From Dactylosporangium siamense (GTDB lineage Bacteria; Actinomycetota; Actinomycetes; Mycobacteriales; Micromonosporaceae), in contig NZ_BONQ01000122.1 of assembly GCF_016862795.1 (NCBI RefSeq), positions 1 to 64,000 on the forward strand: a stretch of 64,000 nucleotides of DNA, read 5' to 3'. Every line of letters starts with the position of its first letter. The first letter of the stretch is position 1. Shown piece after piece: positions 42,234-52,165 of this stretch. Made by a program: the position numbers and the translations under genes. Under the pieces are notes generated by a model. That model was not told where the DNA came from and searched no databases. It was given only the letters and a program-made list of their open reading frames with translations.

Positions 42234-44111
42234 TCAGACGCGGCAGGGGTTGCCGGTCGGGTTGACGGCGGTGCCGTGGATGTCGGCGTGCGCCTCACTG
42301 ATGACCACGTCGGTCAGCAGCGTGTCGAGGACGACGGCCTGCTGGGTGACGCTGGTCGGGGTGGTGGTGGTCGCGTTGAGCTTGAGTGCGCCGACCACCA
42401 GCGGCACGGTGAGCGGCGCGCTGCCGACCGCCACCGAGAGGCCGTTGATCTTCAGGTACGCGATGCTGGACGCACCGGTGAGCACCGGCGCCAGGCCGCC
42501 GGGGCCGGACGCGCAGGTCGCCGACGCGGTGGCCTGGATGAGCCCGAGCTCGATCGTCACCGGGGCGATCCCGCCGACGGTGATCTTCACCGACTCGACC
42601 GTGGCCTTGGCCGTGCCGTTGTCCCCGGCCGCGGGCGCGGTGTTGAGGTTGTCCGGGGTCAGCGCGGTGTTGGCGTCCAGGGTCTTCGACTCGACCTTGA
42701 TCAGACCCGAGTTGAGGGTGAGCTGGGCGAGGACCTTGCTGTCGTCGGCGCAGGGGACGTTCGCCGGGTTCGCCGCGGGCGAGGACAGCGGGCCGACCCG
42801 CAGCACCTGCGCCGTGCAGGAGAACGTGCCGTTGCGGTCGGCGTCGACGATCGTGCCGAGACCGCTGCCGTCGGTGATCCCGGCGCCGACGGCGCCGGAC
42901 AGGTTGACGGTGAACGTCTCGTTGAGCTCGTCGACCGCGTCGTTGATGATCGGCACCGAGACGGGCCGGCTGGTCTGCCCCGGCGTGAACGTCACCGTGC
43001 CGGCGCCGGCGGTGTAGTCCGCACCGGCGGTGGCGCTGCCGTTGGCGGTGGCGAAGTTGACGCTGACCGGGTCCGTGGCGGGGCCGGACAGCGAGACCGT
43101 GAAGGTGGCGTTGCCCGCGTTCTCGTCGACGACGACGTCGTTGATGGACAGGCTCAGGACCTTGACCGACAGCGTCTGCACGAAGGCGGCGCCCTGGCTG
43201 ACCCCGTCGACCTTGAAGTCGACCTTGCACGTGTACGTGCCGGGCGCGGCACCCCCCGCAACGGTGACGTGCTCGGTGAAGTCGGCGGTCGCGCCGCTGT
43301 CGACGGTCTTCTCCGCCGGCGCGAAGCTCACCGCGAGGTTGGCGCTGCAGTCGAAGGGCACCGGGGTGACCTTGACCTGGATCGCCTGGATGCCGGCGAG
43401 GATCGCGGCGCTCACCTGGTCGGCGGGCACGTCCGGCAGGTACACGCCGCCGGTGCCGGAGGTGATCGCCTGGGCCTGGCCGCCGGCGTTCATGCCGCCG
43501 ACGTCGACGGCCACGACGCGGATGTGCGCGGCGTTGAGCGCGGCGATGGTCTCGGTGAGGCTGTGCCCGAGGCTCGGGTCGTGCGACGGGGCGTCGCCGA
43601 AGATGACGATGATGCGGGTGCCGCCGTCGCGGAAGTGCACGGCGCCGTTGGCGAGCTGGAACAGCGCGTTGAGGTTGTCCTCGGGCAGGTCACCGCCGCC
43701 GTCGGCGTTCCACAGGTCGATCCCGGCCTGGACCGCGGCCTGGTTCGCGGTGATGTCCTGGCGGACGGTGAACGGCGCGAAGTCGTCGACGTCCTTGTAC
43801 TCGGCGACACCGAACTGCGCGCTCGGCTGTGCCGCCGCGATCTGGCCCATGACGGACGCGGCGTTGGTGCGCACGTCCGTGATCGGGTCGAACATGCTGC
43901 CGGTGGTGTCGGCGAGGAACACGATGTCCGGCTTCGGCGGCACCGGCGCGGTCTCGACGTGCTTGGCGACGTCGGCCGACTGGCCGGGCCCGAGCGTCAG
44001 ACTGACGTTGGGCGGAGTCACACCTGGAGCGGCCTGTGCGGCGGTGCCCGTCGCGAAGACGGTCACCGCCCCGGCGGTCAGCACCAGGCTGAGTAATGAC
44101 GCGAGTTTCAC
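42234..44111 (-). CDS. secreted von Willebrand factor A / Calx-beta / choice-of-anchor P protein
   Basis: A 625-residue exported protein. GTG 44111 follows an AGGAGGAG ribosome site and starts a Sec signal (SLLSLVLTAGAVTVFATG). A vWA domain spans about 55-255 with MIDAS DTTGSM. A beta-sandwich follows to about 355, then a Calx-beta repeat (about 355-440; ATAGADYTAGAGTVTF and NDAVDELNETF), and a C-terminal region with TFSCTAQVLRVGPL resembling choice-of-anchor P proteins. No sortase motif or TM helix is seen at the C-terminus. An adhesive or surface role is likely. Confidence 0.8.
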   Translation of the reverse strand: MKLASLLSLVLTAGAVTVFATGTAAQAAPGVTPPNVSLTLGPGQSADVAKHVETAPVPPKPDIVFLADTTGSMFDPITDVRTNAASVMGQIAAAQPSAQFGVAEYKDVDDFAPFTVRQDITANQAAVQAGIDLWNADGGGDLPEDNLNALFQLANGAVHFRDGGTRIIVIFGDAPSHDPSLGHSLTETIAALNAAHIRVVAVDVGGMNAGGQAQAITSGTGGVYLPDVPADQVSAAILAGIQAIQVKVTPVPFDCSANLAVSFAPAEKTVDSGATADFTEHVTVAGGAAPGTYTCKVDFKVDGVSQGAAFVQTLSVKVLSLSINDVVVDENAGNATFTVSLSGPATDPVSVNFATANGSATAGADYTAGAGTVTFTPGQTSRPVSVPIINDAVDELNETFTVNLSGAVGAGITDGSGLGTIVDADRNGTFSCTAQVLRVGPLSSPAANPANVPCADDSKVLAQLTLNSGLIKVESKTLDANTALTPDNLNTAPAAGDNGTAKATVESVKITVGGIAPVTIELGLIQATASATCASGPGGLAPVLTGASSIAYLKINGLSVAVGSAPLTVPLVVGALKLNATTTTPTSVTQQAVVLDTLLTDVVISEAHADIHGTAVNPTGNPCRV

Positions 44112-44275
44112 TGCTCCTCCTTGAGGACGGCGGTTGCCGAGGAGAAGCAAACAATGGCGGTGTCGGTGTGAAACAGGACTTGCCGACCGTGCCCACGTGC
44201 AGTAAGCAGCGCTCAACTGCCTCTATAAATTCACTCCTGTGAGTGCATTGTCGAATTGGGCTCACATTCAATTCA

Positions 44276-44294
44276 GTCCACCGGACGGGTGGAC
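44276..44294 (-). terminator. hairpin after the chemoreceptor gene
   Basis: GTCCACC-GGACG-GGTGGAC forms a perfect 7-bp stem with a five-base loop, 17 bases beyond the chemoreceptor stop on the minus strand. It is followed on that strand by the A/T-rich TGAATTGAATG. A weak intrinsic terminator is the likely role. Confidence 0.45.
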
Positions 44295-44310
44295 GAGGCT
44301 GTATGAATGT

Positions 44311-45906
44311 TTACACCAGTTGGAATTGGGCCACGACCGTGCGCAGTTCGCTGGACATGCGCGCCAGATCCTCCGCGGCGGCGCGGGCCTCGGCGACGCC
44401 GGACGCGGTCATCTCCGCCGCCTCGGCGAGCCCGCCGACGGTGCCGGCGATGCGCTCCGCCCCGCCGCTGGCCTCGCTGACGTTGCGGCTCATCTCGGCC
44501 GTCGTCGCGCTCTGCTGTTCGACCGCGGCGGCGATCGTCGTCGCGTACTGGTTGGTCTCGCTGATCACGTCGGCGATCTCGGCGACCGCGGACGCCGCGG
44601 CCGAGGCGTCCCGCTGGATCGCCTCCACCCGCCGGGAGATGTCCTCGGTCGCCTTCGCCGTCTCCTGCGCCAGGTCCTTCACCTCGCCGGCGACGACCGC
44701 GAACCCCTTGCCGGCGTCGCCGGCCCGGGCGGCCTCGATGGTGGCGTTGAGCGCGAGCAGGTTCGTCTGCTCCGCGATCGCGGTGATGGACTTGAGGACG
44801 GTGCCGATCTGCGCGCTGGACACCCCGAGCTGCGTGATGGTGCCGCTCGCCGACTCCGCGCTGAGCACGCCCTGCCCGGCGACCCTGGCGGCCTCGGCGG
44901 CACTGCGGGCGATCTCGGCGATGGCGGCGCCCATCTGCACCGTGCCCGCGGAGACGGTCTGCACGTTTTGCGAGACCTCCTCGGCGGTGGAGGACACGGT
45001 GCCCGCCTGGGTACTGCTGCGCTCGGCCGACTCGGCGATCTGATTGCTGACCGCGGACAGCTCCTGCGCGGCGCTGGCGAGGGCGCCGCTGTTCTCCTCG
45101 ACGGCGGACACTCCGGCGCGCAGCTTCCCGGTCGCGGTGTTGAGCCCGGCCGCCATCGTGCCCAGCTCGTCGCCGCCCCGCACCTCCGCGACCCTGGTCA
45201 GGTCGCCGTCGGCGAGGCCCGCGACGACGTGGGACACCGCGCGGACGGCGCGGACCAGCTGGCCCGCGACGGCCTGGGCCACCGCGACGGCCAGGACCAG
45301 CCCCACGGCGAGCAGGCTCCAGGTCCAGATCTGCGCCTGGCGGTACTCGTGCCGGGTGGCCTGCAGCCGGGCGAGGGACACCTCCCGCTCGGCGGCGCCG
45401 ATCTCGGTCACCACGTCGATCGCCCGCGTCGCCAGCGGCCCGGCGACCTCGTCGCGGATCCGGGTCACCTCCGCGTCGTCGCCGGCCCGGCTGGCCGGCA
45501 GGAACTGATCGTCTATCACGGTCCGGAACTGCGCGAACAGGCTCCGCAGCTGCTCGACGAGCTGCGGCATCGACGAGGTTTCCTCGTAGACGGCGAGCCG
45601 CCGGTCGAACGTGTCGTAGCCCTGGTCGAGCAGCTCCTCGTAGCGGGCAGTGCCGGGGCCGCCCGAGGAGATCCCGTGGTTGAGCACGTTGACACGCACG
45701 TCGGTCAGCGCCGACAGCACGTCGTTGATCTCCTGGATCGGCACCAGGCCGTCGTTGTACAGCAGCTCGGCCTCATGGTTCATCTGCGACATGCGCGCCG
45801 TCGACTGCACGCCCGTGCCCAGCGCCACCGCGCCGAGCACCGCGACGACCAGGAGCACCTTGGTGCGGACCGAGCGGTTCGCGAGCCAGGTTCTCATATT
45901 TACCAT
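44311..45906 (-). CDS. methyl-accepting chemotaxis protein
   Basis: A 531-residue chemoreceptor: TM1 (about 17-35), a four-helix-bundle sensor domain of about 150 residues, TM2 (about 195-215), HAMP, and a signalling domain. The hairpin tip [18 protein letters not shown], which binds CheA and CheW, is intact. No che gene or flagellar gene is in the window, so its partners lie elsewhere. ATG 45897 is an alternative start. Confidence 0.9.
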   Translation of the reverse strand: MVNMRTWLANRSVRTKVLLVVAVLGAVALGTGVQSTARMSQMNHEAELLYNDGLVPIQEINDVLSALTDVRVNVLNHGISSGGPGTARYEELLDQGYDTFDRRLAVYEETSSMPQLVEQLRSLFAQFRTVIDDQFLPASRAGDDAEVTRIRDEVAGPLATRAIDVVTEIGAAEREVSLARLQATRHEYRQAQIWTWSLLAVGLVLAVAVAQAVAGQLVRAVRAVSHVVAGLADGDLTRVAEVRGGDELGTMAAGLNTATGKLRAGVSAVEENSGALASAAQELSAVSNQIAESAERSSTQAGTVSSTAEEVSQNVQTVSAGTVQMGAAIAEIARSAAEAARVAGQGVLSAESASGTITQLGVSSAQIGTVLKSITAIAEQTNLLALNATIEAARAGDAGKGFAVVAGEVKDLAQETAKATEDISRRVEAIQRDASAAASAVAEIADVISETNQYATTIAAAVEQQSATTAEMSRNVSEASGGAERIAGTVGGLAEAAEMTASGVAEARAAAEDLARMSSELRTVVAQFQLV

Positions 45907-46006
45907 TTGAGCAGTTCAGCGCGGTACCCATGGCGAAAGCCCGCAGATCCGACGGCGCCCGGCTGGGTTACGGTCATGGACGACGGGTCTCCAGGAAGGC
46001 AGCATC

Positions 46007-46771
46007 ATGGCAGGCAGGACACAGCTGACCGCGGCGCGGGCCGTGACCCTCGTCAAGGACCCCTCCGGCGCGCCCGCCGTCGACCTCGCCAAGGTCCGCG
46101 AGTCCGGGCACGTCGACCTCGCCAAGCGGGCCGACAAGGCGGGCCTGGCGCTCAGCAGGCGCGGCCTCGGCGGCATCCGGGCCCAGGCGATGCTCGTGCT
46201 GGACCACTCCGGCTCGATGCGTGCCGACTACAAGTCCGGCGCGGTGCAGACCCTCGTCGAACGCGCCCTCGGCTTCGCGCTGCAGATCGACATCGACGGC
46301 ACCGTCCCGGTCATCCCGTTCGACACGTCCATTCTGCCGACCGTCGACGTGACCGTCGACAACTACAGCGGCGTCGTGGACCGCGAGATCCACCGTGGCT
46401 GGATGGGCACGACCAACCTCGCCGACGCGCTCTCCCTCGTCCTCGCCGAGGCGGAGAAGACCACCGCGCCGATCTTCTGCATCGTCGTCGCCGACGGCGG
46501 CCCCGACAGCAAGCGCGCCACCACCAAGGTCGTGTGCGAGCTGTCCCGGTTCCCGGTGTTCCTGAAGCTGCTCGCGATCAGGCCGGTCGACTACTTCCAG
46601 ACGCTTGACGACCTCGACGGCACCAAGCGCCTGCTCGACAACGTCGACACCAAGTCCTCAACCCCGGAACTCGACCTGCTGACCTGCACGGACCTGCAGT
46701 TCGCCGAGGCCATGGCCGACGAGTGGGACACCTGGGTCGCGGCGGCCACGGCGGCCGGGGTCCTGTCCTGA
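46007..46771 (+). CDS. TerF-like vWA domain protein
   Basis: A 254-residue cytosolic protein. The N-terminus has DLAKVRESGHVDLAKRADKAG, followed by a vWA domain with MIDAS residues in LDHSGSMR, a threonine in GWMGTTNLADALS, and an aspartate in VVADGGPDS. This matches TerF/TerY-type proteins of tellurium-resistance and stress operons. An AGGAAGG ribosome site precedes the ATG. No terD or terC gene is adjacent. Confidence 0.8.
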   Translation: MAGRTQLTAARAVTLVKDPSGAPAVDLAKVRESGHVDLAKRADKAGLALSRRGLGGIRAQAMLVLDHSGSMRADYKSGAVQTLVERALGFALQIDIDGTVPVIPFDTSILPTVDVTVDNYSGVVDREIHRGWMGTTNLADALSLVLAEAEKTTAPIFCIVVADGGPDSKRATTKVVCELSRFPVFLKLLAIRPVDYFQTLDDLDGTKRLLDNVDTKSSTPELDLLTCTDLQFAEAMADEWDTWVAAATAAGVLS

Positions 46772-46782
46772 CCCCTCCGCCG

Positions 46783-46947
46783 TCATTGACGGCGCAGGGT
46801 TCGCCGGGCTGCCAGCCCCGCGCCGTGGCAGCCGGCCAGGTCGCCGAGCACGGCCCGGCGCAGCGGTGGGGGCCGGTGCACGGTCAGCCGCTCGGCGAGT
46901 GCGCCGGCGCGCACGTCGTGGATGAGCGTGCGGTCCGTCCGGGTCAT
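46783..46947 (-). CDS. candidate 54-residue protein at the end of the sugar-uptake operon
   Basis: A short frame with a strong ribosome site (GGAGGGATCG before ATG 46947) lies 28 bases beyond the DUF5107 gene on the same strand. The product is basic (MTRTDRTLIHDVRAGALAE at the start, LAARRTLRRQ at the end) with one Cys-His pair in DLAGCHGAG. Not a family I recognise. It may be a real small operon member or the remnant of a longer gene. Confidence 0.4.
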   Translation of the reverse strand: MTRTDRTLIHDVRAGALAERLTVHRPPPLRRAVLGDLAGCHGAGLAARRTLRRQ

Positions 46948-46975
46948 CGATCCCTCCAGAAAAGCGAAAGAAACG

Positions 46976-48985
46976 TCAGCCGGTCTCGTGCATCCGGTAG
47001 TCGTAGAGGCAGGGCAGCGGATGCTCCCGGCGGATCCGCACGCGCGCGGCCGGGTCGAGCGGGCCGATCCCGGCGGCCGCGCGCTTCTCGTGGTAGGTCC
47101 ACCAGAGCGTGTCCAGCGCGTCCTCGCCCTCGCGCAGGTCGTCGACGACGATCCCGTCGTCGAGCAGGCGCTTGGCCCGGGCCAGGTCGCCGAAGTCCAG
47201 CGCGGCGTGGCACTCCAGCAGCCGGATCCGGCCGTGCCACCGCTGCTCCTGGTCGAGCCGGTCCACCGTGGACAACGCGTCGCCGGGCCGGCCGGCGATG
47301 ATGAGCACCTCCAGGGTCTCCACCGTGAGCGCCCGCAGCCGGGGCGCCATCCGGTGGGCGGACAGCAGCCGCTCGGCGGCGGCCATCAGGTCGCCGCCGA
47401 GCAGGTCCAGGACCGCGAGGTTCCGCAGCGCCCAGGCGTTGACCTGCGCGCCGAGCGACCGGGTCCAGGCCGCGCGGGCCGCCGGTGTGTCGCCCGCGTG
47501 ATAGCGGCTGACGCCGACGTGCAGCCAGCTGAACCAGTTGCCCGACGCTCCCGCGGCCGCCTTCTCCAGCAGCTCCCGCCAGGCCGGTCCGACGGTGTAC
47601 GAGGCCGGCGGGAGCTCGGGCGCCGGGGTCGGCAGGTACCCGCTGTCGATGAGCCGCACCCACGACTGCTGGTCGCGGCCGATGGTGTCGTCGCCGAACG
47701 GCGTGCCGGTGAACCGCAACGAGCGATCGCCGTGGTGCTCGCGCAGGCGCCGCTGGAGCGCGCCCCAGCCGGTGCCGCGGTGCAGGAGCCGGCCGGGTGC
47801 CTCGTCGGCCTGTGCGGTGGCCAGTGCCAGGGCGGCGTCGAGCGCCTCCGCCGGGGCCAGCGCGTCGAGCGCTTCGCCGACGGCGGCGCGGGTCCCGGCC
47901 CACCGCCCGTGCACGTCCGCCGGATCGCAGGCGAGCAGGCCGAACGCCTCGACCCAGGACCACGTCGCGCCGGCCGGCATGCGCAGGTGCTCCAGCTGGG
48001 TCCGGGCCGGACTGGCCTGGACCTCCAGGTAGCCGGCGCCCGGCCCGGACAGCCACTCCTGCCAGTTCCGCCCGCCGATCGAGGTGCCCCAGCGGAACAG
48101 CTTGCGCCCGCGCAGCCCGGCCGTCGAGGTCTGCACGAAGCCGGCGCCGTCCGCGTCCAGTGCGGCGATGTACGGGCGGCCGTGGTCGCCGAGGTCGTAG
48201 AAGAAGTCGGCGGCCGGTCCGCGGCGACCCGGGTAGGTCTCGTCGATCCCGCCGGCGACCGGCACCCGGATGCGGTGCAGGACGTTGTCGTAGGTGAAGT
48301 GATACGCGCTGTCGGCCGGCGTGACGATGCGCGTGTTCGCGGTCTCGGGGACGGCGATGTTGGTCCACCAGTACAGCGGGGCGTCCTCCTGGTTGGGGTT
48401 GACCACGCGGACGTGGGCGTAGAGGACCGGCGAGCCGTCGGGCAGCCAGAGCTCGACGCTGTACACCAGCTCGCGCAGCCGCTCGAACTCCCACATCCGC
48501 AGCACCGGTGTGCCGTCGGGACGGTCGATCCGGGCGGCGTGCACCGGCGTGCAGCCCAGCGGGGTGTGCCCGATCGTGCCGATGTTCCACTCGATGCCAC
48601 CGGCGAACCAGGCGTTGCGCAGGCCGAGGTTCGCCGGCTGCAGGATCGGGTTGCGGTGCAGCAGCTCACGGCCGCTGGGGAGGTGACGCAGGGAGTACAG
48701 CCGGCCACCGAGGTCCAGCAGCACCTCGGCGCGCAGGATCCCGTTGTCGAGCACCGCGACCCGCAACGGCGTGTCGAGGCGTTCGCGGTCGTAGCCGTCC
48801 TGCAGCGTGTACGGCAGGAGCGAGGTGACGTGCCCGTACTCGAGGTTGGCGGCCATCTCCGCGTCGGCGACGCCCGCCTCCAGACCGGCGTGGAAGTCGC
48901 GCAGCCGGCGCAACGGCGGCAGCGGGTTGGCCGGCCCCATCGAGGCGGCCGGGACCGTGACCGTGGACAGCTCGAGGGTGCTCAC
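46976..48985 (-). CDS. DUF5107 domain protein with TPR-like C-terminus
   Basis: A 669-residue cytosolic protein. The first 370 residues form a galactose-mutarotase-like beta-supersandwich of the DUF5107 type (LYSLRHLPSGRELLHRNPIL, FAGGIEWNIGTIGH, YWWTNIAVPETANTRIVTP, then FRWGTSIGGRNWQEWL). The rest is helical TPR-like sequence. These proteins accompany plant-polysaccharide uptake loci in actinobacteria and are thought to handle a glycan or sugar product; no reaction is established. GTG 48985 overlaps the permease stop by four bases. Confidence 0.8.
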   Translation of the reverse strand: MSTLELSTVTVPAASMGPANPLPPLRRLRDFHAGLEAGVADAEMAANLEYGHVTSLLPYTLQDGYDRERLDTPLRVAVLDNGILRAEVLLDLGGRLYSLRHLPSGRELLHRNPILQPANLGLRNAWFAGGIEWNIGTIGHTPLGCTPVHAARIDRPDGTPVLRMWEFERLRELVYSVELWLPDGSPVLYAHVRVVNPNQEDAPLYWWTNIAVPETANTRIVTPADSAYHFTYDNVLHRIRVPVAGGIDETYPGRRGPAADFFYDLGDHGRPYIAALDADGAGFVQTSTAGLRGRKLFRWGTSIGGRNWQEWLSGPGAGYLEVQASPARTQLEHLRMPAGATWSWVEAFGLLACDPADVHGRWAGTRAAVGEALDALAPAEALDAALALATAQADEAPGRLLHRGTGWGALQRRLREHHGDRSLRFTGTPFGDDTIGRDQQSWVRLIDSGYLPTPAPELPPASYTVGPAWRELLEKAAAGASGNWFSWLHVGVSRYHAGDTPAARAAWTRSLGAQVNAWALRNLAVLDLLGGDLMAAAERLLSAHRMAPRLRALTVETLEVLIIAGRPGDALSTVDRLDQEQRWHGRIRLLECHAALDFGDLARAKRLLDDGIVVDDLREGEDALDTLWWTYHEKRAAAGIGPLDPAARVRIRREHPLPCLYDYRMHETG

Positions 48986-49866
48986 TTGCCCGCCCCCACG
49001 GTGAGACCTTCGATGATGCGCCGGCCCAGCCACCAGTAGACCAGCACGATCGGGATGACCACGATCGCCAGGCCGGCGAACAGCCCGCCCCAGTTCGACG
49101 TGTACTGCATCGTGCCGTACAGGCCGAGCAGCGCCTGCGGCAGCGTCTGCTGGTCGGTGTCGACGACGAGGACCAGCGCCAGCAGGGTCTCGTTCCACAG
49201 CGACACCACGGTCAGCACCAGCGCGGTGATCAGGCCCGGCTGGGCGAGCGGGAGCATGACCTGCACGAACAGTCTCCCCCAGCCCGCGCCGTCCAGCGCG
49301 GCCGCCTCCTCCAGCTCGTGTGGCAGCGACCGGAAGAAGCCGGTGAGCAGGAAGATCGCGAACGGCAGGGAGGTGGCCACGTAGATGATGGTGAGGCTGA
49401 TGCGGTCGTCCCACCAACCCAGGTTCTCGTAGCCGAAGCTGGAGATGGACTGCATCAGCACGAAGATCGGGATGACGATGGCCTGCAGCGGGATACCCGT
49501 GCCGACGGCGAAGAACGTCGTCAGCGGGCCGGCGGTCCGGGTGCTCGCCCGGGCGAGCATGTAGGCGGCCGGCGCCGCCAACGCGACCGTGAGCAGCGAA
49601 GCGGTCGCGACGATCAGCAGCGAGTTGAGGAACGCCACCGAGAAGCCCGAGACGCTCCACGCCTGCGCGTAGTTGGTCCACTGTGGATCGGCCGGGACCG
49701 CGAGCGGGTCGTCGAACACGTCCTTGCTGCGCTTGAGCGACGTCGTGACGATCCACACCAGCAGGAAGAGGTTGAACCCGACCCAGCCGATCACCAGCGT
49801 GCGCGCGGCGTGGATGAACAGCGGCTGGCGCCGGCGCCGCAACGGCCTAGAACTGGACCGCGTCAC
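48982..49866 (-). CDS. ABC sugar transporter permease (MalG type)
   Basis: A 294-residue inner-membrane permease with six predicted TM helices. The EAA loop that contacts the ATPase is LEEAAALDGAGWGRLFVQVM followed by LPLAQPGL. It pairs with the permease encoded just upstream (20-base overlap). No ATP-binding subunit is encoded nearby, so a shared MsiK-type ATPase encoded elsewhere is expected. Confidence 0.9.
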   Translation of the reverse strand: MTRSSSRPLRRRRQPLFIHAARTLVIGWVGFNLFLLVWIVTTSLKRSKDVFDDPLAVPADPQWTNYAQAWSVSGFSVAFLNSLLIVATASLLTVALAAPAAYMLARASTRTAGPLTTFFAVGTGIPLQAIVIPIFVLMQSISSFGYENLGWWDDRISLTIIYVATSLPFAIFLLTGFFRSLPHELEEAAALDGAGWGRLFVQVMLPLAQPGLITALVLTVVSLWNETLLALVLVVDTDQQTLPQALLGLYGTMQYTSNWGGLFAGLAIVVIPIVLVYWWLGRRIIEGLTVGAGK

Positions 49867-50821
49867 GACGCATCACCCTCCGCAGGAGCACCACCAGGAT
49901 CGCGATCGCCGCGACCAGGACCACGCCCATCGCCGCGCCGTAGCCCAGCAGATAGGCCGGGGACCGCCCACCCGTCGTGATGACGAACTGATGGATCGGC
50001 ACCGTGCGCGTGTCCGGCGCGGGCGAGTCGCCGGTGCCGGTGAACGCGTAGATGAACTCGAAGATCTTGAGCGAGTTGATGACCCACAGGACCGCGGCGA
50101 CCGACACGACGTCCCACGACAGCGGGAGGGTGACGTGGCGGAACTTCTGCAGCGGCGTCGCGCCGGCCAGGTCGGCGTCCTCGTAGAAGTAGGCCGGGAT
50201 CCGGTCCATGCCGGCCATGAGGATGACGACGTAGAAGCCGCTGGACACCCAGACGATGCCGACGAGGATGGTGGAGAACAGCCGGTCGGGGGCCAGCCAC
50301 GGCTGTGCCAGGCTGTCCAGCCCGACGCTGCGCAGGGTGGCGTTGGCCAGGCCACGCGGGTCGAGCAGCAGGCCGAGCGCGACGCCGATCGCGATGGGCG
50401 ACACGATGTAGGGGAAGAACAGCAGCGACCGCAGCAGGCTGCGGGCACGCATCTCCCGCAGCGCCATCGTGAGCACGAAGGCGAGGGCGAAGACGGCAAC
50501 CCCGCACACGGCCAGGATCGTCAGCGAGTTGAGAAACGCCGTCCGGAAGATGTCGTCGGCCCACAGCCGCCGGTAGTTGGCGAGGCCGACCCAGCGCATC
50601 GGGTCCCCGGCGCCCCGCCACGAGTGCAGGCTGATCCAGATCCCGGCGATCGCCGGGCCGGCCACGAAGGCGAGGTACACCGTGAGCGCCGGCCCGACGA
50701 ACAGCCAGTACCACCGGCGGCGCCCCCGGCCGAGCGGTCCGTCGGAGGCCCGGGGGCGCCGCCGGCTCCGGGCCTCCGCCGGCGCCGGCGCCACCGTCGC
50801 GGCCGTCATTGTCGCGGTCAT
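49847..50821 (-). CDS. ABC sugar transporter permease (MalF type)
   Basis: A 324-residue permease with six TM helices and an EAA-loop segment YEDADLAGATPLQKFRHVTL. The N-terminal 35 residues are an Ala/Arg-rich cytosolic extension. ATG 50821 overlaps the binding-protein stop by four bases; a second in-frame ATG at 50809 is possible. Confidence 0.9.
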   Translation of the reverse strand: MTATMTAATVAPAPAEARSRRRPRASDGPLGRGRRRWYWLFVGPALTVYLAFVAGPAIAGIWISLHSWRGAGDPMRWVGLANYRRLWADDIFRTAFLNSLTILAVCGVAVFALAFVLTMALREMRARSLLRSLLFFPYIVSPIAIGVALGLLLDPRGLANATLRSVGLDSLAQPWLAPDRLFSTILVGIVWVSSGFYVVILMAGMDRIPAYFYEDADLAGATPLQKFRHVTLPLSWDVVSVAAVLWVINSLKIFEFIYAFTGTGDSPAPDTRTVPIHQFVITTGGRSPAYLLGYGAAMGVVLVAAIAILVVLLRRVMRRDAVQF

Positions 50822-52155
50822 GCGTTCTTGTGCAGCTTGACGGTCTCGGACTTGAGCTTGGCGACGAACCCGGCGGCGTCGAGCTTGCCGTTGAAGAAGT
50901 CGCCGTTGATCGGCTCCCACACGTTGGACACCCACTCGGGCGCGACCGCACCGGCGTCGTCGTAGGGCAGGAACAGGTTGTCCCCGGCCGCGATCAGCTC
51001 CTGCTGGTAGTCGGCGAGCACGGCCGGTGCCGGGATGTCGCTGCGCGGGGTGAGGTTCTTGGTCTCGGTGCTGATCTTCGCCAGCCGGTCCTTGTTGAGG
51101 AAGAAGGCGATGAACTTCTCGGCCGCGTCGGCGTGCCGCGCCTTCGCCGGGATCGCGAACCCGATCACGCCCGCCTCCGCCGCGGCGTTGCCCTTGCCGC
51201 CGGGGACGGTCGGATACGCGAACGAGCGGTGCGTGAAGCCGGACGCGGCCTGGGGGCCGGTCTCGCTCGGCGCCCAGGTGCCCATCAGGAGCAGGTCGGT
51301 CGGGCTCTTGCCGGCGGCCCACGCGTTCTGCTGGGCCGGGAACTTCGTGGCGTTGAAGTCCTTCACGACGTAGCCGCCCTTGACGAGCTTCTCGACGTCA
51401 CGGGCTGCGGCCAGGAACGCCGGATCGTCGAACGTGGCGCCGGTCTTGTCGGTCGCCGCCCGCGACAGCAGGCCCACGCCGCCGTGGCGCACGATCGACC
51501 AGGTGGTGAAGTACGCGTCGTAGAACTTGATGTCGCCGTCGAGGGCGATCGGCGTGCGCCCGGCCGCCTTGCGCGCGTCGAGCAGCGTCATGAAGTCGGA
51601 CCACGTCTTGGGCGGCGCGGAGACCCAGTCGGGATGCGCGGCGCCGTCGAACCACATGGTCGAGCCGATGATCTCGTAGGGCACGACGATCGGCGCGCCG
51701 GATGACGATCGGTAGGGCTTGACGAGGCCGGCCGGGATCACCTCGGAGACCTTCTTCGTCTCGCCGTCGACGGTGGTGGCATACAGCGCGTCGAGGTTCT
51801 TGACGCCGTCGACCTTGCCGAGGATGCCCTTGATGGTGCCGGCGTCCTGATCGGTCAGGTCGGGCGGGTTGCCGGCGTTGAGCCGGGCCGCGACCTGTTT
51901 GATCACGTCGCGTCCGGACCACTGGACCTCGACCTTGATGCCGGTCTTGGCCTGGAACTCGTCCAGTGCGGCCTGCAGGACCTTCTGCTGGTCCTCGCCC
52001 TGCTTCCACATCGACCAGTAGACGAGTTGCGTGCTGGCCGTGCCGCCACCGCCACCGCCGTCCCCGCCACCGCCGCAAGCGGCGAGCGGTCCGGCAACGG
52101 CTACGGCCAGGGCCGCCGAGAGCACGCCCCGGCGAGAGATTCCCATCTGCGTCAT
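50818..52155 (-). CDS. ABC sugar-binding lipoprotein
   Basis: About 445 residues. The N-terminus has a twin-arginine-like SRRGVLSAALAVAVAG followed by the lipobox LAAC and a poly-glycine linker, then a family 1 extracellular solute-binding fold (STQLVYWSMWKQGEDQQKVL, PDLTDQDAGTIKG, GDIKFYDAYFTTWSI). It captures an oligosaccharide for the two permeases. Starts at 52164 and 52155 are both possible; 52155 is chosen because a TTGACA element and an AACTAT box 17 bases apart would place the transcript start right at it, a leaderless arrangement. This choice is inference. Confidence 0.88.
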   Translation of the reverse strand: MTQMGISRRGVLSAALAVAVAGPLAACGGGGDGGGGGGTASTQLVYWSMWKQGEDQQKVLQAALDEFQAKTGIKVEVQWSGRDVIKQVAARLNAGNPPDLTDQDAGTIKGILGKVDGVKNLDALYATTVDGETKKVSEVIPAGLVKPYRSSSGAPIVVPYEIIGSTMWFDGAAHPDWVSAPPKTWSDFMTLLDARKAAGRTPIALDGDIKFYDAYFTTWSIVRHGGVGLLSRAATDKTGATFDDPAFLAAARDVEKLVKGGYVVKDFNATKFPAQQNAWAAGKSPTDLLLMGTWAPSETGPQAASGFTHRSFAYPTVPGGKGNAAAEAGVIGFAIPAKARHADAAEKFIAFFLNKDRLAKISTETKNLTPRSDIPAPAVLADYQQELIAAGDNLFLPYDDAGAVAPEWVSNVWEPINGDFFNGKLDAAGFVAKLKSETVKLHKNA

Positions 52156-52165
52156 GGCGCTCATA

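Noticed and set aside
44112-44310. Possible gene or RNA in the A/T-richer gap before the vWA protein
   Set aside because: Frames are shadows of the chemoreceptor end; only a short hairpin near 44276 and a GAATTG/CAATTC inverted repeat were seen.
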